A stretch of DNA of 40,832 nt from an uncultured Clostridia bacterium. GTDB taxonomy: Bacteria > Bacillota > Clostridia > TANB77 > CAG-508. The translations under genes were made by a program, and so were the position numbers. Shown piece by piece: positions 7,879 through 17,189 of the stretch; position 1 is the stretch's first letter, and the number at the start of each line of letters is the position of its first letter. The stretch lies in the NCBI GenBank assembly GCA_947630545.1, contig CANRHX010000014.1, positions 1 to 40,832 of the forward strand, in the 5' to 3' direction. The notes below the pieces were generated by a model, which saw only the letters and a list, made by a program, of their open reading frames with translations, was not told the DNA's origin and did not search any database.

Positions 7879-8763
7879 ATGAAAAAAATCTTATTTGAAG
7901 GCTGTGGAACAGCAATTGCAACACCATTCACTAAAGAAGGAATAAATTTTGAAGAATTTAAAAAATTACTTGAAAATCAAGTAGAAAATGAAGTTGATGC
8001 AATTATAGTTTGTGGTACGACAGGAGAATCAGCAACAATGTCCATGGAAGAAAGAAAAGAAACAATAAAGTTTGCTATAGATATAGTGGCAGGAAGAACA
8101 AAGGTAATAGCTGGAACAGGAGCAAATAATACAAAAACAGCAATTGAAATGTCAAAATATGCACAAAAAGCAGGAGCAGACGGGCTTTTAATTGTAACAC
8201 CATACTATAACAAAACAACACAAAAAGGTTTGATTGCACATTATGCAGCAATTTCAAAAGAAGTAGAATTACCCATTATATTATATAATGTACCATCAAG
8301 AACAGGGGTAAATATTACTCCAGAGACATGTTTGGAACTTTCAAAAATAGAAAATATTGTTGCAATAAAAGAGGCTAGTGGTAACATTTCACAAGTTGCC
8401 AAAATAGCAAACCTATGTGGAGATAATTTAGCTATATATTCAGGAAATGATGATCAAATTATTCCAGTTATGTCTTTAGGAGGAAAGGGCGTAATATCAG
8501 TATTATCAAATATTATGCCAAAATATACACATGAAATGACAATGAAATATCTAAATGGAGAAGTAAAAGAAGCTTGTAAAATGCAGTTAGAAGTGTTAGA
8601 TTTGATTGATATGCTATTTGTAGAAGTTAATCCAATACCTGTAAAACAAGCATTAAATATAATGGGATATAATTTTGGAATACCAAGGTTACCTTTAATA
8701 GAAATGACAGAACAAAATAAAGAAAAAATGAAAAAAGTATTGGAAAAACACAAATTAATTTAA
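7879..8763 (+). CDS. dapA: 4-hydroxy-tetrahydrodipicolinate synthase
   Basis: The 294-residue TIM-barrel enzyme condenses pyruvate with aspartate semialdehyde, the first committed step towards diaminopimelate, lysine and, in spore formers, dipicolinate. Visible motifs are CGTTGESATM (about residues 44-53), LLIVTPYYN, LYNVPSRTGVN with the catalytic Tyr (about 134-144) and IKEASG with the Schiff-base Lys (about 162). Length is standard. AGAAAGGAG precedes ATG 7879. dapB follows 64 nt downstream on the same strand, forming a two-gene operon. Confidence 0.96.
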   Translation: MKKILFEGCGTAIATPFTKEGINFEEFKKLLENQVENEVDAIIVCGTTGESATMSMEERKETIKFAIDIVAGRTKVIAGTGANNTKTAIEMSKYAQKAGADGLLIVTPYYNKTTQKGLIAHYAAISKEVELPIILYNVPSRTGVNITPETCLELSKIENIVAIKEASGNISQVAKIANLCGDNLAIYSGNDDQIIPVMSLGGKGVISVLSNIMPKYTHEMTMKYLNGEVKEACKMQLEVLDLIDMLFVEVNPIPVKQALNIMGYNFGIPRLPLIEMTEQNKEKMKKVLEKHKLI

Positions 8764-8827
8764 AGTTTAAAAAATAAATTATGGAAAATATAAATTAACA
8801 AAAAGTAAAAATGAAAGGTAGTAAAAA

Positions 8828-9571
8828 ATGAAAATATTATTAAGTGGCGCCGATGGAAAAATGGGAGGCGAAATAATAAAAGCAGTAAGTAAGCAAAAAG
8901 ATTATAAAATAGTATGTGGTTTTGCAGCAGAATCAAGTGAAAAAGAATTTCCTATATATAATGATATAAAAAATATAAAAGAAAATGTGGATGTAATAAT
9001 AGATTTTTCTATTCCAAAAGCTACATTTAAAATATTAGAATACGCAAAGGAAAATAAGATTCCAATAGTAATAGCAACAACAGGATTTAGTAAAAAAGAA
9101 TTAGAAACAATAAAGGAATACTCAAAAGAAATTCCAATTTTTAGAAGTTCAAATATGTCATTAGACATAAATCTTATGGCAGATATTGTAAAAAAAGTTG
9201 CAGAAGTACTAAAAAATAGTGACATTGAAATTATAGAAACACACCATAATAGAAAAGTCGATAGCCCAAGTGGTACTGCGATTTTATTAGCAAATGCAAT
9301 TAATGAAGTATTTGAAAATAAAAAAGAATATAATTTTGAGAGAATGCAAAAAAGAGAAAAGAGAAATAAAAATGAAATAGGATTTTCTTCAATAAGAGGT
9401 GGAAATATTGTAGGAGAACATACGGTAGCTTTTTTTGGAGAAAATGAAACTTTAGAAATCAAACATACAGCATATTCAAGACAAGTTTTTGCAGAAGGAG
9501 CATTAAAAGCAGCTCAATACCTAATAAATAAGCAATCTGGATTGTACAATATGAATGACATTGTAAAATAA
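8828..9571 (+). CDS. dapB: 4-hydroxy-tetrahydrodipicolinate reductase
   Basis: The 247-residue protein has the N-terminal dinucleotide-binding motif GADGKMGG (residues 6-13), VIDFSIPKA and VIATTGFS. The family signature ETHHNRKVDSPSGTA (about 138-152) holds the catalytic His pair, Lys and substrate-binding GT. It reduces the DapA product with NAD(P)H. The gene follows dapA and shares its transcript. Weak hairpins lie after the stop, before the ileS leader promoter. Confidence 0.95.
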   Translation: MKILLSGADGKMGGEIIKAVSKQKDYKIVCGFAAESSEKEFPIYNDIKNIKENVDVIIDFSIPKATFKILEYAKENKIPIVIATTGFSKKELETIKEYSKEIPIFRSSNMSLDINLMADIVKKVAEVLKNSDIEIIETHHNRKVDSPSGTAILLANAINEVFENKKEYNFERMQKREKRNKNEIGFSSIRGGNIVGEHTVAFFGENETLEIKHTAYSRQVFAEGALKAAQYLINKQSGLYNMNDIVK

Positions 9572-9640
9572 TAAAATTTTTTGAAAAAATATAATTATGT
9601 AAAATCGTAATAATTTATTTATAAAAATACAAAAATTTAC

Positions 9641-9668
9641 TTGAAAAAAATTAAAAACATGATATAAT
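9641..9668 (+). promoter_or_regulatory. Promoter of the ileS T-box leader
   Basis: TTGAAA at 9641-9646 and TATAAT at 9663-9668 with 16-nt spacing and a TG one base before the -10. It lies directly upstream of the T-box leader. Confidence 0.75.
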
Positions 9669-9689
9669 ATAAAACAATATAGATAAAAA

Positions 9690-9929
9690 CAGTAACAAGG
9701 ATACGGCAAGTAGTACAATATCTTAAAGAGAGCCAAGGTTGGTGTGATTTGGCAAGTAAAAACTAATTGTTATCACCTTAGTTAGTTGCTAAACTGAAAT
9801 AAAATTAAGTTAGTCGTAAACTCTGCGTTAAAGAGTAAATTGAGAGAGTATTTTATAATACTAAAATAGGTGGTACCGCGGAACATATCCATTTCGTCCT
9901 AAAATTTTATAGGATGAAATGGATTTTTT
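9690..9929 (+). promoter_or_regulatory. T-box riboswitch, isoleucine type
   Basis: The leader contains the T-box sequence GGTGGTACCGCGG (9869-9881) that pairs with the acceptor end of uncharged tRNA. A terminator follows: stem 9887-9900 with 9911-9924 and a T-run to 9928. Stem I near 9700-9760 has an AGTA bulge followed by AATATCTTA, whose ATC is the probable specifier codon for isoleucine. Uncharged tRNA-Ile would favour the antiterminator and switch on the ileS gene downstream. The 5' boundary is approximate. Confidence 0.92.
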
Positions 9930-9948
9930 GTGTCACCAATTCCGATTT

Positions 9949-10084
9949 TGTGTCAATCAAACCCGGAACCAATGACACAAAATGTGTCAATCAAACCCGG
10001 AACCAATGACACAAAATGTGTCAATCAAACCCGGAATCACTGACACAAAATGTGTCAATTAAACCCGGAACCGATGACACAAAA
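9949..10084 (+). repeat. Four direct copies of a 34-bp palindromic repeat in the ileS leader
   Basis: Copies begin at 9949, 9983, 10017 and 10051, exactly 34 bp apart. Each starts TGTGTCA, has a core AAACCCGGAA, ends TGACACA (7-bp inverted ends) and is followed by AAA(A). Copies differ at one to three bases around the core. A degenerate copy (TGTGTCACCAATTCCG) sits just before, overlapping the T-box terminator tail. The ileS Shine-Dalgarno begins right after the last copy. Related copies occur at 20002-20107 and 36588-36652. Confidence 0.93.
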
Positions 10085-10099
10085 TAAGGAGGGAATTTT

Positions 10100-13000
10100 A
10101 TGTACAAAAAAGTTGAATTAAAAGAAGACGGATTTGTTGGAATGGAACATGAAGTATTTAATACTTGGAAGGAGAAAGGAATAATAGAGAAAAGCTTTCA
10201 TATGAATGAAGGAAAAAGATATTTTACTTTTTATGATGGACCTCCAACAGCAAATGGAATGCCACATGCAGGTCATATTATAACAAGAGTAATGAAAGAT
10301 ATAATTCCAAGATACAAAGTTATGAAAGGGTATAGAGTTATAAGAAAAGCAGGATGGGATACACAAGGGCTTCCAGTTGAACTTGAAATAGAGAAAAAAC
10401 TTGGAATTTCTGGTAAAGCACAAATAGAAGAATACGGTGTTGAAAAGTTTGTTAAAGAATGTAAAAATAGTGTTTTTCAATATGTAAATGTTTGGGAAGA
10501 AATGACCAATAAAGTAGGCTATTGGGTTGATATGGATAATCCATATATAACTTATGAAAATAAATATATAGAATCAATTTGGTGGTGCATTAAGGAATTA
10601 TGGAATAAAGGTCTTTTATACGAAGGACACAAAGTTATGCCATATTGTCCTAGATGTGGTACAGCACTTTCTTCACATGAAGTTGCACAAGGTTATAAAG
10701 ATGTAAAAGACTTAACTTGCATAGCAAAATTTAAAGTATCTGATGGGCAAAAATTAGGAGATAAAGTATTTGAACCAAATACTTATATATTAGCATGGAC
10801 AACAACTCCATGGACATTACCTTCTAACTTAGCACTTTGCTTAAACAAAACTTATGACTATGTTTTAGTAAAAGCAAATATAGGAGAAGAAGATACACCT
10901 AAATATGAAAATTACATTTTAGCTAAAGAATTGCTAGAAGCTGTTTTAAAAGAAACGCCTTATGAAATTGTTAAAGAATTTAAAGGCGAAGAATTATTAG
11001 GCACAAAATATGAACAATTAATGCCATTTGCTAAACCAGATGGAAAAGCATTTGTAGTAATTCATGGAGACTATGTAAATCTTGAAGATGGTACAGGAAT
11101 TGTACATATAGCACCAGCATATGGAGAAGACGATAGTTTAGTTTCTAAACAAAATGGTATTGCATTTGTAAATTTAGTTGATAAAACAGGAAAATTTGTT
11201 GATGAAGTAGAACCTTGGGCAGGAAGATTTGTAAGAGATTGTAATGAAGATATATGCAAATGGTTAGCTAAAGAAAATAAATTATTTAGCAAAGAAAAAC
11301 ATCTACATTCATATCCACATTGTTGGAGATGTGATACACCACTTCTTTATTATCCAAAAGAGAGCTGGTTTGTAAGAATGACAAGCTTAAGAGATAACTT
11401 AATTGCAAATAATAACAAAGTAAATTGGTATCCAGAAACAATCAAAACCGGAAGATTTGGAAAATTCTTAGAAAATGTAATTGACTGGGGAATCTCAAGA
11501 GATAGATATTGGGGAACTCCACTTCCAGTATGGCAATGTGAATGTGGACATCAAGAATGTATAGGCTCAATTGAAGAATTGAAGAAAAAGGCAGTAGATT
11601 GTCCTGAAGATATTGAATTACATAAACCATATATAGATAATGTTCATTTAAAATGTCCAGATTGTGGAAAAGAAATGACAAGATTTAAAGAGGTTATAGA
11701 TGTTTGGTTTGATTCAGGATCAATGCCTTTTGCGCAATGGCATTATCCATTTGAAAATAAAGAAATGTTTGAAAACAACTTCCCAGCACAATTCATTTCA
11801 GAAGCGATTGACCAAACCAGAGGATGGTTCTATACATTAACGGCTTTGGGAACAGCATTATTTGATAAAACTCCATTTGAAAATTGTATAGTTTTAGGTC
11901 ATGTTTTAGATGGAAAAGGTCAAAAAATGTCAAAATCTAAGAAAAACGGTGTAGACCCACTAGTATTGTTAGATTCTGTTGGAGCAGATGCAACAAGATG
12001 GTATTTCTATACAGGTTGTATGCCATGGCTATCTTCAAGATTATCAATTGAAAATGTACAAGAAAGTCAAAGAGGATTTTTAAGTACACTTTGGAATGTA
12101 TATTCATTCTATGTTCTATATGCAGAAATAGATAAGTTCAATCCATTAGAATACAAGGATTTCAAATTAACCAATATAATGGATAAATGGATTATATCAA
12201 AACTAAATACACTAACTAAAGAAGTAGACGATAAATTAGAGCATTACGATATAACTAATGCAGGATTACTAATAGAAAACTTTACAGATGAACTTTCAAA
12301 TTGGTATGTACGTAGAAACAGAGAAAGATTTTGGTCACAAGAGTTAAATGATGAAAAAATAGGTGCATATGTAACGCTATATAAAGTTTTAACAACTCTT
12401 GTAAAGGTTGCAGCTCCATTTGTACCATTTATAACTGATGAGATATATCAAAATTTAGTTGTAGGTTTAGATAGCTCTGCTCCAGAGAGTGTTCATTTAT
12501 GTACATGGCCAGAGGTAGAAGAAACAGCTATAGATAAAGAATTAGAAAAAGAAATGGGCTTGGCATATAAAATAGTGAAACTTGGAAGAAGTGCAAGAAA
12601 TTCTGCAAATATTAAGAATAGACAACCACTTTCTAAAATGTTAATTTCAAGTGATACTTTACCTAAATACTATGAAGACATTGTAAAAGATGAATTAAAT
12701 GTAAAACAAATAGAGCTAGGTGCTGAAATGGCTGAATATGTAAATTTTGAAATTAAACCAAATTTACCAGTATTAGGTAAAGAATATGGTAAATTAATTC
12801 CAAAAATAAAAGAAGAAATTGCAAAGAAAAATCAAATGGATTTGGCAAATACTGTAAAAAATGGAAAAGTAGAAGGAATTGAAATAGATGGAACTATTAT
12901 TGAATTGAATGCAGATAATTTACTTATTACAATGCAAGGAAAAGATGGTTTTGCATTTGCTGGTGAAGGAGAAATTGGTGTTGTATTAGATACACATATT

Positions 13001-13267
13001 ACTCCTGAACTAAAAGAAGAAGGATATGTTCGTGAAGTTCTATCAAAAGTACAAAATATGAGAAAAGATAAAGGTTTTGAAGTGCTTGATAAAATAACAT
13101 TGTATATTTCTGGAAATGAAGTAATAGAAAAGGTTGTAAAGAAATATGAAGACACTATAAAACATGATACTTTAGCTATAGAAGTTAAATATAATGAACA
13201 AAGAAATGATTATACGCAAATGAATATAAATGGAGAAAGTGTCAATATAGATGTTCAAAAAGTGTAA
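10100..13267 (+). CDS. ileS: Isoleucyl-tRNA synthetase, long (IleS2-like) class
   Basis: The 1055-residue enzyme charges tRNA-Ile with isoleucine. It has the class I signature [13 protein letters not shown] (HIGH-type motif, about residues 49-61), WDTQGLPVE, an editing domain ([13 protein letters not shown], about 236-248) and [12 protein letters not shown] (KMSKS, about 606-617). Two pairs of CxxC zinc-type motifs are present (CPRCG near 188, CPDCG near 520). The length and the C-terminal extension match the eukaryote-like class, often less sensitive to mupirocin. AAGGAGGG precedes ATG 10100. Expression is controlled by the T-box leader, with four repeat copies between leader and gene. Confidence 0.96.
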   Translation: MYKKVELKEDGFVGMEHEVFNTWKEKGIIEKSFHMNEGKRYFTFYDGPPTANGMPHAGHIITRVMKDIIPRYKVMKGYRVIRKAGWDTQGLPVELEIEKKLGISGKAQIEEYGVEKFVKECKNSVFQYVNVWEEMTNKVGYWVDMDNPYITYENKYIESIWWCIKELWNKGLLYEGHKVMPYCPRCGTALSSHEVAQGYKDVKDLTCIAKFKVSDGQKLGDKVFEPNTYILAWTTTPWTLPSNLALCLNKTYDYVLVKANIGEEDTPKYENYILAKELLEAVLKETPYEIVKEFKGEELLGTKYEQLMPFAKPDGKAFVVIHGDYVNLEDGTGIVHIAPAYGEDDSLVSKQNGIAFVNLVDKTGKFVDEVEPWAGRFVRDCNEDICKWLAKENKLFSKEKHLHSYPHCWRCDTPLLYYPKESWFVRMTSLRDNLIANNNKVNWYPETIKTGRFGKFLENVIDWGISRDRYWGTPLPVWQCECGHQECIGSIEELKKKAVDCPEDIELHKPYIDNVHLKCPDCGKEMTRFKEVIDVWFDSGSMPFAQWHYPFENKEMFENNFPAQFISEAIDQTRGWFYTLTALGTALFDKTPFENCIVLGHVLDGKGQKMSKSKKNGVDPLVLLDSVGADATRWYFYTGCMPWLSSRLSIENVQESQRGFLSTLWNVYSFYVLYAEIDKFNPLEYKDFKLTNIMDKWIISKLNTLTKEVDDKLEHYDITNAGLLIENFTDELSNWYVRRNRERFWSQELNDEKIGAYVTLYKVLTTLVKVAAPFVPFITDEIYQNLVVGLDSSAPESVHLCTWPEVEETAIDKELEKEMGLAYKIVKLGRSARNSANIKNRQPLSKMLISSDTLPKYYEDIVKDELNVKQIELGAEMAEYVNFEIKPNLPVLGKEYGKLIPKIKEEIAKKNQMDLANTVKNGKVEGIEIDGTIIELNADNLLITMQGKDGFAFAGEGEIGVVLDTHITPELKEEGYVREVLSKVQNMRKDKGFEVLDKITLYISGNEVIEKVVKKYEDTIKHDTLAIEVKYNEQRNDYTQMNINGESVNIDVQKV

Positions 13268-13272
13268 TATAT

Positions 13273-13300
13273 TTGACTTTTATGAATAATGTGGTATAAT
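13273..13300 (+). promoter_or_regulatory. Promoter of the 63-codon ORF
   Basis: TTGACT at 13273-13278 and an extended -10 TGGTATAAT ending at 13300, with 16-nt spacing. It starts just after the ileS stop codon. Confidence 0.75.
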
Positions 13301-13334
13301 GTAAATAATCTTTATAGAAAGGGGAGTTCATAGA

Positions 13335-13526
13335 ATGAACGACACCAGAATCACTTATGATGCTCGAAGAACCCTTGAGCGGTTAAAAAAGGCTTTAAGG
13401 CTTTGTGACATCAAAGCCACAAGGGAAGCCTATGAGGAAATACTCTTCTATCGGGATGAGTATTTACTCGATTTGCTCGATGAGAGTGAAAAAACACGAC
13501 TTGAGGAATGGGTTGTGCCTGAGTGA
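13335..13526 (+). CDS. Small unknown protein with foreign base composition and two CGG codons
   Basis: A 63-residue, highly charged, probably helical protein (RRTLERLKKALRL, REAYEEILFYRDEYLLDLL) with a tryptophan near the end and no recognised family. It is a complete unit: extended -10 promoter, GGGGAG site 8-10 nt before ATG, and an intrinsic terminator. G+C is about 43 percent by count, far above its neighbours. It holds the only two in-frame CGG codons in the window that are not at frame breaks (13380-13382 and 13452-13454). If the first CGG caused the +1 shift seen elsewhere, the next codons would be GGT TAA and the product would end at 16 residues. Recent transfer from a less AT-rich source is likely. 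Confidence 0.6.
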   Translation: MNDTRITYDARRTLERLKKALRLCDIKATREAYEEILFYRDEYLLDLLDESEKTRLEEWVVPE

Positions 13527-13539
13527 TTGAATGGGAATG

Positions 13540-13565
13540 GGACTGGCTATGCCAGTCCTATTTTT
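13540..13565 (+). terminator. Intrinsic terminator after the 63-codon ORF
   Basis: Perfect 8-bp GC-rich stem GGACTGGC/GCCAGTCC (13540-13547 with 13551-13558), 3-nt loop, then TATTTTT. Confidence 0.92.
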
Positions 13566-13634
13566 ATATATGATGATATTATAGTCATAGGACATTAACT
13601 AATTGTATAAAATTTACAAAAGGGGGATGTTCTA

Positions 13635-14420
13635 ATGAAGGTTATAAAAATAAAAAGAAAAACAATATTTAAATTCAGTGGACTTATTGTATTTGTTTTA
13701 ATTATTGGAATGTTTACAAATTCATTTAGTATGCAGAATTATTACAATACAGGATTCTCCACTGGTTTAGTTACAGCAACAACCTTAAATGTAAGAAGTG
13801 GACCAGGAACTTGGTATAGAATTGTTACAACAGTAAAAAAGAATGAATATATAAGAGTATTTGCAGGAGTTGGAGATTGGTATATTGTTCAGGTAGAAGG
13901 AGATTATGTAGGAGCAGTAAGTAAAAAATACATAAAACCGATATATCCTAAAACTAGTTCATCAAGTGGTGGCTCAAATACTTCTGGTAGTTCAACAGGA
14001 ACTGGTTCAAATAACGCAGGAACAAACAATTCAACATTATCTTCAGATGAACTAGAAGTATTTAATTTAATAAACCAACAAAGAGCAAGCAATGGGTTAG
14101 CAGCTTTAAAAATAGATAATGAAGTTCAAAATGTTGCTAAAATAAAAGCAAAGGACATGGTACAAAACAACTATTTTTCTCATGATTCACCTATATATGG
14201 AACACCATTTAATATGCTAAATAGCTTTAAAGTTTCATATAAAAGTGCAGGAGAAAATATTGCTGGTAATTCAAGTAATAAAGCAGCAGTTACAGCATGG
14301 ATGAATTCGTCTGGACATAGGGCAAATATTTTAAATAGTTCTTATAATTATACAGGTATTGGAGTAGTTAGCAGTAAGACGTATGGAAAAATTTATGTAC
14401 AAATGTTTATTGGAAAATAA
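13635..14420 (+). CDS. Secreted SH3b-CAP (SCP/YkwD-like) protein
   Basis: The 261-residue protein has a basic N-terminus and one hydrophobic signal/anchor helix (residues about 14-30). An SH3b domain follows (TTLNVRSGPGTWYRIV to GAVSKKYIKPI, about 49-98), then a Ser/Gly/Thr/Asn-rich linker (about 102-135). The C-terminal CAP domain has NLINQQRASNGLAALKID, YFSHDSP, SAGENIAG and AWMNSSGHRANIL, with the conserved His/Glu pair. Related Bacillota proteins (YkwD, SafA-like) are in the cell wall or spore coat. SH3b likely binds peptidoglycan; CAP function is unclear. AGGGGGAT precedes the ATG. It stands alone between two terminator/promoter regions. Confidence 0.88.
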   Translation: MKVIKIKRKTIFKFSGLIVFVLIIGMFTNSFSMQNYYNTGFSTGLVTATTLNVRSGPGTWYRIVTTVKKNEYIRVFAGVGDWYIVQVEGDYVGAVSKKYIKPIYPKTSSSSGGSNTSGSSTGTGSNNAGTNNSTLSSDELEVFNLINQQRASNGLAALKIDNEVQNVAKIKAKDMVQNNYFSHDSPIYGTPFNMLNSFKVSYKSAGENIAGNSSNKAAVTAWMNSSGHRANILNSSYNYTGIGVVSSKTYGKIYVQMFIGK

Positions 14421-14444
14421 AATAAGAAAATTTTCTAAAAACAT

Positions 14445-14473
14445 TTGACAAAAATTAATCTTTAATAGATAAT
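14445..14473 (+). promoter_or_regulatory. Promoter of glgP
   Basis: TTGACA at 14445-14450 and GATAAT at 14468-14473 with 17-nt spacing, 60 nt before the glgP start. Confidence 0.65.
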
Positions 14474-14533
14474 ATATATATCGAAATATACAATAGAAAA
14501 ATGTGTTTAAATTACAAAGGAGGAACTTAAAAA

Positions 14534-17098
14534 ATGTATATATTTAATAGAATAACAGTAAATCCGCAATTGCCAAAAAGAATAGATAAATTGCAAGAAG
14601 TAGCAAACAATTTATGGTGGTCATGGAATACTGAATTTTTAAGATTATTTCAAAAAATTGACAAAGACTTATGGGAAGATTCTAATAAAAATCCAGTTAA
14701 ATTTTTAAAAAGAGTATCACAAGAAAAGCTAGAAATTGCATCAAAAAATGTAGAATTTTTAAAAGAATACGATAAAGTAATAGATAATTTTGATGCTTAT
14801 ATCAATAGTAAAAACACATGGTTTTCTAATAAATTCCCAAAAAATAAAGAAGACTTAATTGCATATTTTTCAGCAGAATATGGATTAGATCAAACTATTC
14901 CAATTTATTCTGGTGGACTTGGTATACTTTCAGGTGACCATTTGAAATCTGCAAGTGACCTAGGAATACCTTTGGTTGCAGTAGGTTTATTATATAAAAA
15001 TGGATATTTTCACCAAAAAATTAATGGATATGGTGAACAAGAAACAGAATACCACAATATAGATTTATATGATTTACCAATAAATCCTGTAAAAGATGAA
15101 AAAGGCGAAGATTTAATAATATATGTAAAATTCCCAAAAAGAAAGTTATACTTAAAAGTATGGCAAATAAATGTGGGTAGAGTAAAACTATATCTATTAG
15201 ATTCAGATATAGAGAAAAACAATGAAGAAGACAGAGATGTTACTTTAAGACTATATGGTGGAGATCAAGAAATGAGAATAAGACAAGAAATTGTTCTAGG
15301 TATGGCTGGAGTTAATTTACTTAAAACTTTAGGATTAAATCCAACAGTTTACCATATGAATGAAGGACACTCATCATTCTTAAATTTAGAAATCATAAAA
15401 AATATTATTAAGGAAAAACAAGTAACATTTGAGGTTGCAAAAGATATAGCAAGTTCAAAAACAGTATTTACAACACATACTCCAGTACCTGCAGGAAATG
15501 ATATTTTCCCAATTGATTTAGTAGAAAAATATTTTAAAGATTTTTGGCCTAGATTAGGTTTAACAAGAGAAGAATTTTTGAGACTTGGAATGAAACCAAC
15601 AGTTGATTTAGAACCAGGATTTAACATGGGAATACTAGCTTTAAAAATTGCTGGAAAGAAAAATGGAGTTAGTAAACTTCATGGTGCAGTGTCTAGAGAA
15701 TTATTTGGAGAAATTTGGCCAGATATTGCTGCAAACGAATCACCAATAACATATGTAACAAATGGAATTCACACTTGTTCATGGCTTTCACCAAGGCTTA
15801 AAGAATTGTATAATAAATATTTAGAGCCATATTGGCAAGATAGCATGTACAAAGATAAAACATGGGAGAAAGTAGCATCTATACCAAATGATGAACTATG
15901 GGCAGCTCATCAAAACAGAAAAGAAAAATTATTAGAAATAGTTAGAAAAAGTACAATAGAAAGATTAAGACGTTCTAATTATAGTTATGATGAAATAAAT
16001 GACATAGTATCAAAATTAAATCCAAATGCATTAACAATAGGGTTTGCAAGAAGATTTGCTACATATAAAAGAGCAACTTTAATATTTAAAGATATAGAAA
16101 GAATAACACAAATTTTAAACAATCAAGATATGCCAGTTCAAATTATTTTTGCTGGAAAAGCTCATCCAAAAGATAAAGAAGGTCAAGATTTAATAAAATA
16201 TATACATGAAATATCAATGATGCCACAATTTAAAGGAAAAATATTCTTACTTGAAAATTATAATATAGAAATGTCAAGGTATTTAGTAAGTGGCGTTGAC
16301 GTATGGCTTAATAATCCAAGAAGACCAATGGAAGCTAGTGGTACAAGTGGACAAAAAGCATCTGTAAATGGTGTAATAAACTTCAGTGTTTTAGATGGAT
16401 GGTGGGCAGAAGGATACAACCAATACAATGGGTGGACAATTGGTACAAATGCTGAATATACATCATATGAAGAACAAGACAAGGCTGATAGTGATAGTAT
16501 GTATTATACTTTAGAAAATAAAATAGTACCTATGTATTATGATAAAGATGAAAATGGATTATCAAGTAAATGGATTGACATGATGAAACAATCCATAATG
16601 TCAACAGGAGGAAAATATAGTACAGCCAGAATGCTTGTAGATTATACAGAAAAATTATATATTCCACTTTGCGATTTAACAAAAAAATATTATACAGATA
16701 TTAATGATGTCGCAGAATTCAATAGTTGGAAGCATAATTTATTCTTAAATTGGAAAGACATCAAACTTGAACAAATGAACAATTTAGATGACATTACAGT
16801 AGATGCAGGAAATAATATTGAAGTAAAGTGCGAAGTTGAACTTCCAAATATAGATAAAGATAATATCGAAGTAGAAGTATATTATGGTAAAATCTTAGAT
16901 AATGGCGTTGTGGAAAATGTAAGTATAATCCCAATGACACTTGAAAGCCAAAATGAGGAAACAAAAAAATATTGTTATAAAGCTAAAATTGAACTTACTA
17001 CTGGTGGAAATTATGGATACACTTTTAGAGTTATGCCAAAGCATGAAATGCTTCTTGAACCAACTAATTTAAATTTAGTTAAATGGATAACTAAATAA
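14534..17098 (+). CDS. glgP: Alpha-glucan (glycogen) phosphorylase with N-terminal DUF3417
   Basis: The 854-residue GT35 enzyme releases glucose-1-phosphate from glycogen or maltodextrin. The N-terminus (NRITVNPQLPKRIDKLQEVANNLWWSW) is the DUF3417 domain typical of the long bacterial/archaeal subclass. Catalytic-core motifs include AEYGLDQTIPIYSGGLGILSGDHLKSASDLG (about residues 116-146, first half shown in the family as donor site), YHMNEGHSS, GFARRFATYKR, and MEASGTSGQKASVNG with the pyridoxal-phosphate lysine (about 598-612). AAAGGAGGA precedes ATG 14534. No other glycogen genes are adjacent. The C-terminal 100 residues form a beta-rich DUF-like extension. Confidence 0.93.
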   Translation: MYIFNRITVNPQLPKRIDKLQEVANNLWWSWNTEFLRLFQKIDKDLWEDSNKNPVKFLKRVSQEKLEIASKNVEFLKEYDKVIDNFDAYINSKNTWFSNKFPKNKEDLIAYFSAEYGLDQTIPIYSGGLGILSGDHLKSASDLGIPLVAVGLLYKNGYFHQKINGYGEQETEYHNIDLYDLPINPVKDEKGEDLIIYVKFPKRKLYLKVWQINVGRVKLYLLDSDIEKNNEEDRDVTLRLYGGDQEMRIRQEIVLGMAGVNLLKTLGLNPTVYHMNEGHSSFLNLEIIKNIIKEKQVTFEVAKDIASSKTVFTTHTPVPAGNDIFPIDLVEKYFKDFWPRLGLTREEFLRLGMKPTVDLEPGFNMGILALKIAGKKNGVSKLHGAVSRELFGEIWPDIAANESPITYVTNGIHTCSWLSPRLKELYNKYLEPYWQDSMYKDKTWEKVASIPNDELWAAHQNRKEKLLEIVRKSTIERLRRSNYSYDEINDIVSKLNPNALTIGFARRFATYKRATLIFKDIERITQILNNQDMPVQIIFAGKAHPKDKEGQDLIKYIHEISMMPQFKGKIFLLENYNIEMSRYLVSGVDVWLNNPRRPMEASGTSGQKASVNGVINFSVLDGWWAEGYNQYNGWTIGTNAEYTSYEEQDKADSDSMYYTLENKIVPMYYDKDENGLSSKWIDMMKQSIMSTGGKYSTARMLVDYTEKLYIPLCDLTKKYYTDINDVAEFNSWKHNLFLNWKDIKLEQMNNLDDITVDAGNNIEVKCEVELPNIDKDNIEVEVYYGKILDNGVVENVSIIPMTLESQNEETKKYCYKAKIELTTGGNYGYTFRVMPKHEMLLEPTNLNLVKWITK

Positions 17099-17121
17099 GT
17101 TATCAAAACAAAAAAATATAT

Positions 17122-17179
17122 AGCGTGCACTAGATTTTCTTAAAATTATTCTTGTTAGAAAATCTAAAGCACGCTTTTT
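17122..17179. terminator. Terminator between convergent glgP and tmcAL
   Basis: Long stem of about 17-19 bp: 17122-17140 pairs with 17157-17175 with two mismatches, followed by TTTT on the + strand and preceded by A-rich sequence, so it can serve both converging genes. Confidence 0.85.
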
Positions 17180-17189
17180 AGTAGGCATT

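Noticed and set aside
9949..10084. CRISPR array
   Set aside because: The direct repeats abut with only 3-4 fixed A residues between units; there are no variable spacers and no cas genes.
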